The notes beneath the pieces were generated by a model that was not told where the DNA came from, made no database searches, and saw only the letters and a list, made by a program, of their open reading frames with translations. Positions 9,171 to 17,965 of a DNA stretch of 64,000 nt are shown piece by piece. Positions within the stretch are counted from its first letter, which is position 1. Each line of letters starts with the position of its first letter. The stretch comes from Aeromonas schubertii (GTDB lineage: Bacteria; Pseudomonadota; Gammaproteobacteria; Enterobacterales; Aeromonadaceae). The stretch is taken from assembly GCF_000820105.1 (NCBI RefSeq), contig NZ_CDDB01000028.1, positions 62,001 through 126,000 on the forward strand. Direction: 5' to 3'. A program made the position numbers and the translations under genes.

Positions 9171-9827
9171 TTAGTTGCGGCTGCCGCCGAGCAGGCTCAG
9201 CAGGCTGACGAAGATGTTGTAGATGGAGATATAGAGGGTGATGGTGGCCGAGATGTAGTTGGTCTCGCCGCCGCGCACGATCTGCTGGGTAGTGAGCAGG
9301 ATGGCACCGGAGGAGAAGAGCATGAACATGGCCGAGAGGGCCAGATGCAGGGCCGGCATCTGCAGGAAGATGTTGGCAATCATGGCCACCAGCAGTACCC
9401 AGAAGCCCACGAACAGCATGCCGCCGATGAAGGAGAGATCACGCTTGGTGGTCAGGGCATAGGCGGAGAGGGCGAAGAAGGTCAGCGCCGTGCCGCCAAT
9501 GGCCGTCAGCACGATATCGCCACCGCCGTTGTTCATAAACAGGTTGATGATGGGACCCAGGGTGTAGCCCATAAAGCCGGTGAACAGGAAGGTGAACACC
9601 AGCCCCATGCTGTTGTTGCGGTTCTTCTCGGTCAGGAACATCAGGCCATAGGCACCGATGAGAAAGACAGCCCAGTGGGGGGCAGGCAGGGCCAGCATGG
9701 CGGCAGTCCCGGCCACCAGGGCGGAGAAGCCCAGGGTCATGGAGAGCAGCATATAGGTGTTGCGCAGCACCTTGTTGGTGTCGCGGGCGGTGCTCTGGAC
9801 ACCGGTAAAGACAGAACGGGTTTCCAT
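9171..9827 (-). CDS. yccA: Bax inhibitor-1 family inner membrane protein YccA
   Basis: Seven-helix membrane protein of 218 residues. E. coli YccA interacts with the FtsH protease and modulates its action on membrane proteins. Typical sequence includes the N-terminal RNTYMLLSMTL, GPIINLF and the C-terminal ISIYNIFVSLLSLLG. The ATG at 9827 has AGAGGA upstream and is preferred to an in-frame start 17 codons earlier. It is transcribed alone, with its own terminator, between yccS and the DUF2062 genes. Confidence 0.92.
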   Translation of the reverse strand: METRSVFTGVQSTARDTNKVLRNTYMLLSMTLGFSALVAGTAAMLALPAPHWAVFLIGAYGLMFLTEKNRNNSMGLVFTFLFTGFMGYTLGPIINLFMNNGGGDIVLTAIGGTALTFFALSAYALTTKRDLSFIGGMLFVGFWVLLVAMIANIFLQMPALHLALSAMFMLFSSGAILLTTQQIVRGGETNYISATITLYISIYNIFVSLLSLLGGSRN

Positions 9828-9945
9828 CTTGTCGATCCTCTTGTGATGAATGGGCCGGCTGCGGCCTGTTGACCCCACCGAGATGGGGACGGCAGTGCCG
9901 TGTCACAACCTTTGGCGTCGATTATTACTCACCAGTATGTACTTG

Positions 9946-10473
9946 TCATGAACAACCGGACCGGGAATGGCGGTCGAGGGCTCGCCGTCGCAGGACCGAG
10001 CAGGTCCAGAGGCGCTCGATGACGATGGCGCCAAGCAGGGCACAAAGCGAGCCAAGCAGCAGGGTCCCGAGCAGCAGGGCAGGTCCCAGGGTAGCAAACG
10101 AGTGGCTCAGCCATTGCCAGCTTGCCTCGAAGGTGAAGGGTTGGGGATCCGTACCGAGCAATCGGGCGCCGAGTTTGTAGGCCCCGTAAAACATGGGCAT
10201 CAGGGTGACGGGATTGTTGAGCCATACCAGAGCCACCGAGAGGGGGAGATTGGCGCCCAGCAAGAGGGCACCGGCTACTGCCACCACCATCTGAAACGGG
10301 ATGGGTAGCCAGGCACAGAAGAGACCGACGGCGAAGGCGCGCGCCGCCGTGCGCCGGTTGAGGTGCCACAGGGTGGGGCGGTCGAGCCAGCGGCCAAAGA
10401 GGCGCAGTCTGGGGTGATGGCGCAACTGCGCCGGGTTGGGCATCCAACGATTGAGCAGGCGCTTGAGCTGCAT
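9946..10473 (-). CDS. DUF2062 membrane protein, copy A
   Basis: Small membrane protein of 175 residues with a DUF2062 domain of unknown function. After a basic N-terminus it shows the family core RAFAVGLFCAWLPIPFQM, a LNNPVTLMPMFYGAYKLG segment and two or three hydrophobic helices. AAGGAG stands 8 bases before the ATG. It is the downstream member of a tandem pair with copy B. The two share the same layout (GLFAxWxPxP, then NNPxTLxxMYxxAYxxGxRLLG) but are clearly diverged. Confidence 0.8.
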   Translation of the reverse strand: MQLKRLLNRWMPNPAQLRHHPRLRLFGRWLDRPTLWHLNRRTAARAFAVGLFCAWLPIPFQMVVAVAGALLLGANLPLSVALVWLNNPVTLMPMFYGAYKLGARLLGTDPQPFTFEASWQWLSHSFATLGPALLLGTLLLGSLCALLGAIVIERLWTCSVLRRRALDRHSRSGCS

Positions 10474-10542
10474 GGCGTGTGCTCCTTGGGTCACAAAGGG
10501 CGGTGAGTGTAAACCTCTCAACCCCCGTTGGCACGGATTAAC

Positions 10543-11040
10543 TCAGTGCCACCGTCGCCACAGGGCAAGCGTGCCGCCCAGTAGCAGGTAACCCAGTGCC
10601 GCGCTCAGCAGACCCAGCAGCAGGGAGCCGAGCAGGAAGGGAGGGAGCACGGTCAGTGCCTCGTGCTCGAACCACCCCAGGCGCCACACCAGATGGAACT
10701 GCTCGGCCGGAAGCCCGAGCAGGCGACAGCCGATCTCGTAGGCGGCCAGATACATGAGGGGCAGGGTCAGGGGATTGTTAAACCAGACCGCCAGCAGGGC
10801 GAGGGGAAGGTTGAGCCCGAGCCAGAGAGCCAGCACCACGGCGATCAGGGAGTGCATGGGCACCGGGATCCAGCTGGCAAAGAGGCCGGCGGCCAGGGCG
10901 CCGCCCAAGGCAAAGGGGGTCGTGCGCCAGAGGCGGGGGGCGAGCAGGCGCTCCCCGAAGAGGGCAAACCAGCGTTGCTGGCGCAGGGCCTCGGGGGTCA
11001 GCCCCAGGCGGGATAAAAACCGGCTGTTCAAGGTTGCCAT
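10543..11040 (-). CDS. DUF2062 membrane protein, copy B
   Basis: Second DUF2062 protein, 165 residues, with the core ALAAGLFASWIPVPMHS and WFNNPLTLPLMYLAAYEIG. The family has no proven function; it is often found near comEC and cell-envelope genes. The start at 11040 is chosen over an in-frame ATG at 11091 because the conserved region begins soon after it; the ribosome site is weak. Its start lies only about 90 bases from comEC, which is transcribed the other way. Confidence 0.8.
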   Translation of the reverse strand: MATLNSRFLSRLGLTPEALRQQRWFALFGERLLAPRLWRTTPFALGGALAAGLFASWIPVPMHSLIAVVLALWLGLNLPLALLAVWFNNPLTLPLMYLAAYEIGCRLLGLPAEQFHLVWRLGWFEHEALTVLPPFLLGSLLLGLLSAALGYLLLGGTLALWRRWH

Positions 11041-11128
11041 GCTCTTGCTGTGAGGAGGCGTCAGTCTATCTGCATCCGAAGAGGTGGCCAAGGTGGCGAA
11101 GCTTGCGAGCCATACGAATACTCAATCC

Positions 11129-13342
11129 ATGGACCGTCATCTCATCGGCTTCTGCCTGGGCGGGGCATCGGCCCTGCTCTGGCCCTTCATCCCCGCCTGG
11201 CCATGGGCATTGCTTCCCCTGGCAACCCTCATCTTGGCCCTCAGAAAGGGGCCCAGCCCCCTGTTGCTGGGGCTCTGCCTCGGGCTCCTCTGGCTGCAGC
11301 TGAGCCTGCATCTCAGGCTCGCCTGGCTTGAGCAGTTGCCAGCCCAGCAGCGACTCTCCCTGGTCGGGAAACTGGAGCGTTGGGAGCGTGTCGACGAGCG
11401 TTTCAGTCGCTGGTGGGTGCGCGTCAACCGAATGGAGGGGAGCCCCCTCTGGCCCGAGCCGCTGGTCCAGCTCAACCTCTATCGCCCCCTGACTCCGCCG
11501 GCGGTCGGCGCGCATCTCGCCCTGACTGCCCGGCTCAAGCCGGCCCATGGCCTGGCTAACGGTGCCGGTTGGGATGGGCGGCGTACCCTGCTCGGGAAGG
11601 GGATCACCGCCACCGGCACCCTCGATAGCGTAGCGGTGCAAGAGGCCCGGCCCCCGGCTCTTCGCGAACGCTGGCTGAGCCAAGCCGATGCCCTCTGGTC
11701 GCCGCTCTCCCAGGCTGCCTTGCTGCGGGCCCTCACCTTTGGCGAGCAGGGGGGGATCAGCCGCCACCAGTGGGATCTCTTTCGCGGCGGAGGGTTGACC
11801 CATGTCATCGCCATCTCGGGTCAACACATCGCCATCGTTGCGCTACTCGGTTGGTGGCTCGGCCGCCTCTGGGGGGAGCGTCCGGCCATCATCCTCTCTT
11901 CGCTACTCGCCCTTATCTACACCTATCTGGCCGGTTTCGGGGTCTCGGCCGAGCGGGCGCTGCTTATGGTACTGGTATGGGGCGCGCTGCGTTGGTGGCG
12001 CCGCGCCTGGCCACCCTGGCGAGTGTGGCTCTGGGCCTTTTCCCTCCTGCTGTTGTGGGATCCCCTCTCGCTTTGCTCGGCCGGCTTTTGGCTCTCGTTT
12101 GTGGCGGTGGCCCTCCTGATGGTGGCGGGGCTCCTCTGGCGACGCCCCTCCCTGTGGCGGTTGCAGCTCTGGATGCTGCTCGGGCTGTTTCCCCTGCAAG
12201 TCATCCTGTTTGGCGGCGTGGCGCCCCTGGCCTTTGCCACCAACCTGCTACTTCTGCCCCTCTTTGGCCTGCTCATCATCCCGGCGGCCCTGTTGGGGGT
12301 GTTGTTGTCGCCTCTGGCTGCCGTGCTCGCCTATCCCCTGCTGTGGCTCTCCAATGAGGCGCTGGTGGGCGTGATCTGGCTGCTCGAGTGGTTGGCTGGG
12401 CAGGTCGTGCTCTGGTGGCCCTTGGGGCGTGAGTGGGGGCTTATCGTGGCGCTGGCGCTGCTCTCTATGGTGGCCTGGCGCCTCTCGGGGGGACGCTGGT
12501 TGCTGCTGCCGGCACTGCTGCTGAGCCTGATGGCGGGTTGGTCCCACGACAGGGGCCGGGTCAGCGTGCTCGATGTGGGCCAGGGGCTCAGCGTAGTCGT
12601 GAGCCAGGGGGGCCGCGCGCTGGTCTATGACACCGGAGATCGCTATCCGGGCGGATACAACATGGCCGAGGCGGTCTTGCTGCCCCATCTTCATGAGCGG
12701 GGGATCCGCCGGGTCGATACACTGGTGATCAGCCACAAGGACAGGGACCACTCGGGTGGGCGGCGAGCGTTGCTGCGCCAGATAAGGGTGGGGCGAGAGG
12801 TGTCCTCCTACCCTTTCGCAGGCAGCACCGAGCCCTGTCAGGCCGGGCAGCAGTGGCACTGGCAGGGGATCCGGGTGCGGGTGCTCTGGCCCGAGGCGGG
12901 ACACAGGGCGGATAACAGCCGCAACAACGGCAGCTGTGTGCTGCGCCTGGAGGGGGAGGGGTGGAGCCTGTTGCTGCCCGGCGATATCGAAAAGGAGGCC
13001 GAGGCTGCCCTGGTGGCGCGCTGGGGCTCTGCGCTTGGAAGCGATCTGCTGGTGGTGCCCCACCACGGCAGCCGCACCTCATCCACCCCGGCTTTCGTGG
13101 CGGCGGTCGCGCCCCGCTTCGTCGTCTACAGCGCCGGTCTTTACAACCGCTGGCGCTTTCCACGCCCCGAGGTGGTGGCCCGCTATCGGGCGATCGGCGC
13201 CCGCCAGTGGGTCACCGGTGAGCACGGCGAGGTGGTGATGGTGGCGGGGTCAGATGGCCTCACGGTGAAGGCCGAGCGTGAAGGGGGCCCCTGGTACCGG
13301 CGTCACGGCGCTTGGTGGATGCCGGCGCTTTGGCTAGAATGA
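11129..13342 (+). CDS. comEC: ComEC/Rec2-type DNA uptake channel
   Basis: Inner-membrane channel that carries single-stranded DNA into the cytoplasm during natural transformation. The protein has about 737 residues: an N-terminal helix bundle with a small OB-like region, the multi-helix competence domain containing GGGLTHVIAISGQHIAIVALL, and a C-terminal metallo-beta-lactamase domain from about residue 477. Metal-site motifs HKDRDHSGG and PHHGSRTSS are intact. Start choice is uncertain: a GTG at 11084 is in frame, but the ATG at 11129 fits the family N-terminus. comEC-msbA-lpxK is the usual order, as for E. coli ycaI. The intact sequence suggests that transformation is possible. Confidence 0.93.
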   Translation: MDRHLIGFCLGGASALLWPFIPAWPWALLPLATLILALRKGPSPLLLGLCLGLLWLQLSLHLRLAWLEQLPAQQRLSLVGKLERWERVDERFSRWWVRVNRMEGSPLWPEPLVQLNLYRPLTPPAVGAHLALTARLKPAHGLANGAGWDGRRTLLGKGITATGTLDSVAVQEARPPALRERWLSQADALWSPLSQAALLRALTFGEQGGISRHQWDLFRGGGLTHVIAISGQHIAIVALLGWWLGRLWGERPAIILSSLLALIYTYLAGFGVSAERALLMVLVWGALRWWRRAWPPWRVWLWAFSLLLLWDPLSLCSAGFWLSFVAVALLMVAGLLWRRPSLWRLQLWMLLGLFPLQVILFGGVAPLAFATNLLLLPLFGLLIIPAALLGVLLSPLAAVLAYPLLWLSNEALVGVIWLLEWLAGQVVLWWPLGREWGLIVALALLSMVAWRLSGGRWLLLPALLLSLMAGWSHDRGRVSVLDVGQGLSVVVSQGGRALVYDTGDRYPGGYNMAEAVLLPHLHERGIRRVDTLVISHKDRDHSGGRRALLRQIRVGREVSSYPFAGSTEPCQAGQQWHWQGIRVRVLWPEAGHRADNSRNNGSCVLRLEGEGWSLLLPGDIEKEAEAALVARWGSALGSDLLVVPHHGSRTSSTPAFVAAVAPRFVVYSAGLYNRWRFPRPEVVARYRAIGARQWVTGEHGEVVMVAGSDGLTVKAEREGGPWYRRHGAWWMPALWLE

Positions 13343-13373
13343 CCCGTCTTTTCAATTAACAAGCAGCATTTCA

Positions 13374-15128
13374 ATGCAAGAAACTCATGATCAGCCGAGC
13401 TGGCCCATCTTCAAACGCCTGCTCGGTTATGTGCGCGATCGCAAGCTGGGTCTCATCGGTGGCATCATCGGCATGCTGGGCTACGCCGCCGTCGATACCA
13501 CCTTCGTCTACTCCATCAAGCCCCTCATCGATGAGGGGATCAACGGCAGCGATCCGAGCGTGCTCAAGTGGATGCCTTTCTTCGTGCTCGGCATCGTCGC
13601 CCTGCGCGGGCTGGCCAACTTCCTCTCCAACTACTGCATGGCCTGGGTCGGCAACCACGTAGTGATGCGTCTGCAGCAGCAGGTATTCAACCACATGGTG
13701 GCTATGCCGATGAGCTTCTTCGACCGGCAAAATACCGGTCATCTGCTCTCCAAGGTGACTTACGATGCGAGCCAGGTCTCCTCGGCCGCCAGTACCACGC
13801 TGGTGACCCTGGTGCGTGAAGGGGCGACCGTGGTGGGCCTGCTTGGCCTGATGTTCTATCACTCCTGGCAGCTGTCGGTGATCTTTCTGGTGGTGGGTCC
13901 CCTGGTGGGCATCATCATCGGTCTCATCAGCCGCCGTTTTCGCAAGATAAGCCGCCACATTCAGCACGCGGTGGGCAATATCACCACCTCTACCGAGCAG
14001 ATGCTCAAGGGGCATAAAGAGGTGCTGATGTTTGGTGGCCAGAAGGTGGAGGAGAAACGCTTCTACCAGGTCAGCAACAACATGCGCCAGCAGACCATGA
14101 AGATGGTGGCGGCCGATGCCATCGGCAGTCCCATCGTCCAGATGGTTGCCTCCATCGCCCTGGCGGCCTTCCTCTACGTGGCAACCATCGACAGTGTGCG
14201 CAGCACCCTGACTGCCGGTACCTTCACCGTCATGATCACCTCCATGATGATGCTGCTCAAGCCGCTAAAAAGCCTGACCGACGTCAACAACCAGTTCCAG
14301 CGCGCCATCACCGCCTGCCACAGCCTGTTTGGCCTGCTCGACACCGAGCCGGAGCCGGACACCGGCACCCGCACCCTGGAGCGTGCCCGCGGCGAGCTCG
14401 AGTTTCGCAACGTCACCTTCACCTACCCGACCAAGGAGACCCCGGCCCTTTACAACCTCAGTTTCAAGGTCGAGGCGGGCAAGTCGGTGGCCCTGGTGGG
14501 ACGCTCGGGCTCTGGCAAGAGCACCATTGCGAGCCTCATCACCCGTTTCTATGACATCGATGAGGGGGAGATCCTGCTCGATGGGGTCAATATTCGTGAC
14601 TATCGCCTGAGTGAGCTGCGCAAACAGTTCGCCCTGGTCTCCCAGCAGGTGCACCTGTTTAACGACTCGGTGGCCAATAACATCGCCTACGCCGCCGAGG
14701 ATCGCTACAGCCGTGACGAGGTAGTGCAGGCGGCCCGCATCGCTCATGCCGACGAGTTCGTGAGCAAGATGCCCCAGGGCTATGACACCGTGGTCGGGGA
14801 AAATGGCGCGTCGCTCTCGGGGGGCCAGCGCCAGCGTCTGGCCATCGCCCGTGCCCTGCTGCGCGATGCCCCCGTGCTGCTGCTCGACGAGGCCACCTCG
14901 GCCCTGGATACCGAATCCGAGCGCCACATCCAGGCGGCCATCGACGAGCTGTGCAAGCAGCGCACTTCCCTGGTCATCGCTCACCGCCTCTCTACCATCG
15001 AGAAGGCCGACGAGATCCTGGTGATCGACGAAGGGCGCATCGTCGAGCGTGGCAACCACGCCGAGCTGATGGGCAAAGCCGGCACCTATGCCCAGCTGCG
15101 CGCCATTCAGTTTGGTGACAAAGCCTGA
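13374..15128 (+). CDS. msbA: Lipid A export ABC transporter MsbA
   Basis: Homodimeric half-transporter that flips core-lipid A across the inner membrane. The 584-residue protein has an N-terminal six-helix domain (about 20-320) and a C-terminal ATPase with Walker A GRSGSGKST near residue 377, signature LSGGQRQRLAIARALL near 480, and Walker B VLLLDEATSALD. The stop overlaps the lpxK start (TGATG), so the two are co-translated. Confidence 0.97.
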   Translation: MQETHDQPSWPIFKRLLGYVRDRKLGLIGGIIGMLGYAAVDTTFVYSIKPLIDEGINGSDPSVLKWMPFFVLGIVALRGLANFLSNYCMAWVGNHVVMRLQQQVFNHMVAMPMSFFDRQNTGHLLSKVTYDASQVSSAASTTLVTLVREGATVVGLLGLMFYHSWQLSVIFLVVGPLVGIIIGLISRRFRKISRHIQHAVGNITTSTEQMLKGHKEVLMFGGQKVEEKRFYQVSNNMRQQTMKMVAADAIGSPIVQMVASIALAAFLYVATIDSVRSTLTAGTFTVMITSMMMLLKPLKSLTDVNNQFQRAITACHSLFGLLDTEPEPDTGTRTLERARGELEFRNVTFTYPTKETPALYNLSFKVEAGKSVALVGRSGSGKSTIASLITRFYDIDEGEILLDGVNIRDYRLSELRKQFALVSQQVHLFNDSVANNIAYAAEDRYSRDEVVQAARIAHADEFVSKMPQGYDTVVGENGASLSGGQRQRLAIARALLRDAPVLLLDEATSALDTESERHIQAAIDELCKQRTSLVIAHRLSTIEKADEILVIDEGRIVERGNHAELMGKAGTYAQLRAIQFGDKA

Positions 15129-16093
15129 TGCTTGACGCCCTCTGGTATCAAAAAAGCCCCCTGCGCTGGGGGCTCTTGCCCCTGGCTGCCCTGTTTGCCG
15201 CCGTGAGCAGCGCTCGCCGCGCGGCTTACCGGCTGGGGCTGTGCAAGGCCTATCGCTCGCCTCTGCCGGTGGTGGTGGTGGGCAACCTCTCGGTGGGAGG
15301 AAACGGCAAGACCCCCGTGGTGGTCTGGCTGGTGGAGGCCTTGCGCGCCCGGGGGCTGCGCCCCGGGGTGGTGAGCCGTGGCTACGGTGGCAAGGCGCCG
15401 CACTATCCGCTGCGCCTCGTCGCCGGCACCACCACCGCCGAGGCGGGGGATGAGCCTGTGCTGATCCACCGTCGCTGCGCCTGTCCGGTGGCCGTCTCTC
15501 CCAAACGGGCCGATGCGGTGCGGCTGCTCGAGCAGAGCGGTGAGGTGGACATCATCATCACCGATGACGGCCTGCAGCACTACGCCCTGGCCCGGGACGT
15601 GGAAATCGTGGTGGTCGACGGGATACGCCGCTTCGGCAACGGCTGCCTGCTACCCATGGGGCCACTGCGCGAGCCGCTTTCGCGCCTTGGCTCGGTCGAT
15701 GCCATCATCTGCAACGGTGGCGAGCCTGCCCCGGGGGAGTGGGCCATGCGTCTGGTCCCGGATGCACCGCGCCGGGTGCTGGATGATCTCCCCGCCGAGG
15801 GGGCGCTCGGTCCCAAGGTGGACGCCCTGGCGGGTATCGGCCATCCGCCCCGATTCTTTGCCACCCTGCGCGAGCTGGGCTATGACCTGGTCCAGGCGCA
15901 GGGCTACCCCGATCACCACGGCTTCGATGAGGCCGAGCTGACCGCTCGTTTTGGCGAGCGGCCGCTGCTGATGACCGAAAAGGATGCGGTGAAGTGCCGC
16001 GCCTTCGCCCGGCCCAACTGGTGGTATATTCCCGTGCGTGGCGAGCTGCCGGAAGGGCTGCTCGCCACCCTCATGACATCGCTAAAGGAGTGA
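15128..16093 (+). CDS. lpxK: Tetraacyldisaccharide 4'-kinase
   Basis: Phosphorylates the 4' position of the lipid A disaccharide to make lipid IVA, at the inner face of the membrane. It has 321 residues, an N-terminal membrane-binding helix, and a Walker A loop [12 protein letters not shown] near residues 50-61 followed by SRGYGGK, both diagnostic for LpxK. It overlaps msbA by one base and is followed 4 bases later by ycaR. Confidence 0.96.
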   Translation: MLDALWYQKSPLRWGLLPLAALFAAVSSARRAAYRLGLCKAYRSPLPVVVVGNLSVGGNGKTPVVVWLVEALRARGLRPGVVSRGYGGKAPHYPLRLVAGTTTAEAGDEPVLIHRRCACPVAVSPKRADAVRLLEQSGEVDIIITDDGLQHYALARDVEIVVVDGIRRFGNGCLLPMGPLREPLSRLGSVDAIICNGGEPAPGEWAMRLVPDAPRRVLDDLPAEGALGPKVDALAGIGHPPRFFATLRELGYDLVQAQGYPDHHGFDEAELTARFGERPLLMTEKDAVKCRAFARPNWWYIPVRGELPEGLLATLMTSLKE

Positions 16094-16097
16094 CGCA

Positions 16098-16286
16098 GTG
16101 GCTCTCGATCCGAAACTGCTGGATATCGTGGCCTGCCCCCTGTGCAAGGGCAAGCTGAACTATGACAAGAGCAAACAGGAGCTGGTGTGCCGGTTTGACC
16201 GACTCGCCTATCCGCTGGAGGAGGGGATCCCCGTGCTCCTCGAAAACCGTGCCCGTCACCTCTCCCTGGAAGAGCTCAATCCATGA
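16098..16286 (+). CDS. ycaR: Trm112-like small protein YcaR
   Basis: A 62-residue protein of the UPF0434/Trm112 type with CPLCKGKL at the N-terminus (half of a zinc-ribbon-like site) and the conserved [18 protein letters not shown] end. It lies between lpxK and kdsB, as in enterics; the exact role is unknown. The GTG start has AAAGGAG upstream. Its last four bases overlap the kdsB start. Confidence 0.93.
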   Translation: MALDPKLLDIVACPLCKGKLNYDKSKQELVCRFDRLAYPLEEGIPVLLENRARHLSLEELNP

Positions 16287-17044
16287 GTTTTATCGTCATT
16301 ATTCCGGCCCGTTACGCCTCGACCCGGCTGCCGGGCAAGCCGCTGGCCGATATCCATGGCAAGCCCATGGTGCAGCACGTGGCGGAAAAGGCCCTGCAGT
16401 CAGGCGCCGAGCGGGTGATCGTCGCCACCGATGACGAGCGGGTGCGCCAGGCGCTGCTCCCCCTTGTCGCGGGGACCGGCGTCGAGGTGTGCATGACATC
16501 ACAGGATCACCAGTCCGGCACCGAGCGTCTGGCCGAGGTGTGCCGCCACTACGGCTTTGCTGCGGACACCATCATCGTCAACGTGCAAGGGGATGAGCCC
16601 CTCATTCCGCCCGCCCTCATCCGCCAGGTGGCAGACAATCTGGCCGGCGCCAGTGCCCCCATGGCGACCCTGAGCGTACCGGTACACACCGCCGCCGAGG
16701 CCTTCAATCCCAATGCGGTGAAGGTGGTGACCGACAAGGATGGCTACGCCCTCTACTTCAGTCGCGCCCCCATTCCCTGGGAGCGTGATCGCTTCGCCCA
16801 GAGCCGCGAGGCCATCGGTCCCTGGTTCCAGCGCCACATCGGCATCTACGCCTATCGTGCCGGCTTTATCGAGCGCTACGTCTCCTGGGCACCGAGCCAG
16901 CTCGAGCAAGTTGAGGCTCTCGAGCAGCTGCGGGTGCTCTGGTACGGAGAGAAGATCCACGTGGCCGAAGCCATTGAATCGCCGCCGGTGGGGGTCGATA
17001 CCCCCGAGGATCTGGAGGCGGTGCGCCGGGTCCTGGCCGGGTAG
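16283..17044 (+). CDS. kdsB: 3-deoxy-manno-octulosonate cytidylyltransferase
   Basis: Activates KDO with CTP to give CMP-KDO, the donor for the inner core of lipopolysaccharide. The 253-residue protein starts [19 protein letters not shown], the nucleotide-binding motif of the family, and contains [14 protein letters not shown] and [12 protein letters not shown]. It overlaps ycaR by four bases and ends the msbA-lpxK-ycaR-kdsB operon. Confidence 0.97.
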   Translation: MSFIVIIPARYASTRLPGKPLADIHGKPMVQHVAEKALQSGAERVIVATDDERVRQALLPLVAGTGVEVCMTSQDHQSGTERLAEVCRHYGFAADTIIVNVQGDEPLIPPALIRQVADNLAGASAPMATLSVPVHTAAEAFNPNAVKVVTDKDGYALYFSRAPIPWERDRFAQSREAIGPWFQRHIGIYAYRAGFIERYVSWAPSQLEQVEALEQLRVLWYGEKIHVAEAIESPPVGVDTPEDLEAVRRVLAG

Positions 17045-17076
17045 GCGAGAGACCCTCTTTTCCTGTTTTTCGGATA

Positions 17077-17101
17077 AAGCGACACCCGGTGTCGCTTTTT
17101 T
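17077..17101 (+). terminator. Terminator after kdsB
   Basis: Stem AAGCGACAC/GTGTCGCTT with a small CCG loop, followed by a T run. Confidence 0.88.
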
Positions 17102-17261
17102 ATGCACTGTTATTGTCTAATTTATTGATTTTAGTGAGGATGTTCTCGATTTTTTGCCTCGGACTTGCCCCGGATTGCCAAATCGGGCAGTTTGGTTATG
17201 ATGCAAGAATTGTGGTTCGCCCGAGTGAGGGCGAAATAAGTAATAAAAATGGGGTGTCCGG

Positions 17262-17906
17262 GTGATTAATGTATTTCTGGTCGATGACCATGAGCTGGTG
17301 CGTACCGGGATAAGACGAATTCTGGAAGATGTGCGCGGGATCAAGGTGGTGGGCGAGGCCCAAAGCGGCGAGGCTGCCGTCACCTTCTGCCGCCAGAGCC
17401 ATCCCGACGTGATCCTGATGGACATGAACATGCCCGGGATCGGCGGGCTCGAGGCGACCCGCAAGATCCTGCGTATCTGCCCCGATGTGCGCATCATAGT
17501 GCTGACGATCCATTCCGAGAATCCGTTCCCGACCAAGGTGATGCAGGCGGGCGCCGCCGGTTACCTCACCAAGGGGGCGGCCCCCGAGGAGATGATCCAG
17601 GCGATCCGTCTGGTTCACTCCGGGCAGCGCTATCTCTCCCCCGAGATCGCCCAGCAGATGGCCCTGAGCCAGTTTGCCTCCGGCGATGAGAACCCCTTCA
17701 AGTCTCTCTCCGAGCGCGAGCTGCAGATCATGATGATGATCACCAAGGGGCAGAAGGTGAACGACATTTCCGAGCAGCTCAACCTGAGCCCCAAGACGGT
17801 CAACAGCTACCGCTATCGCCTCTTCAGCAAGCTCGGGATCAACGGTGACGTAGAGTTGACTCACCTGGCCATCCGCTACGGCATGCTGGATGCCGATACC
17901 CTCTGA
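17262..17906 (+). CDS. uvrY: Response regulator UvrY/GacA (BarA partner)
   Basis: Response regulator of the BarA/UvrY (GacS/GacA) system, which in relatives drives transcription of CsrB-type small RNAs and so controls carbon use, motility and virulence. The 214 residues comprise a receiver domain with DD at 8-9 and the phosphorylation site D54 in LMDMNMPGIGG, and a LuxR-type helix-turn-helix near 145-205 (KVNDISEQLNLSPKTVNSYRY). The start is a GTG, as judged by family alignment, since the protein opens MINVFLVDDHELVR. The order uvrY-uvrC-pgsA matches E. coli. The 150 bases upstream are A+T-rich with no clear sites. Confidence 0.95.
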   Translation: MINVFLVDDHELVRTGIRRILEDVRGIKVVGEAQSGEAAVTFCRQSHPDVILMDMNMPGIGGLEATRKILRICPDVRIIVLTIHSENPFPTKVMQAGAAGYLTKGAAPEEMIQAIRLVHSGQRYLSPEIAQQMALSQFASGDENPFKSLSERELQIMMMITKGQKVNDISEQLNLSPKTVNSYRYRLFSKLGINGDVELTHLAIRYGMLDADTL

Positions 17907-17926
17907 GCCTTGGGCTCACGTTTGTC

Positions 17927-17950
17927 AAAGGCGGCCGTGGCCGCCTTTTC
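17927..17950 (+). terminator. Terminator-like hairpin between uvrY and uvrC
   Basis: 10-bp stem AAAGGCGGCC/GGCCGCCTTT with a GT centre, followed by TCCCTT. It sits 21 bases after uvrY and 16 bases before uvrC, so it may limit read-through into uvrC. Confidence 0.7.
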
Positions 17951-17965
17951 CCTTGATGGAGCACC

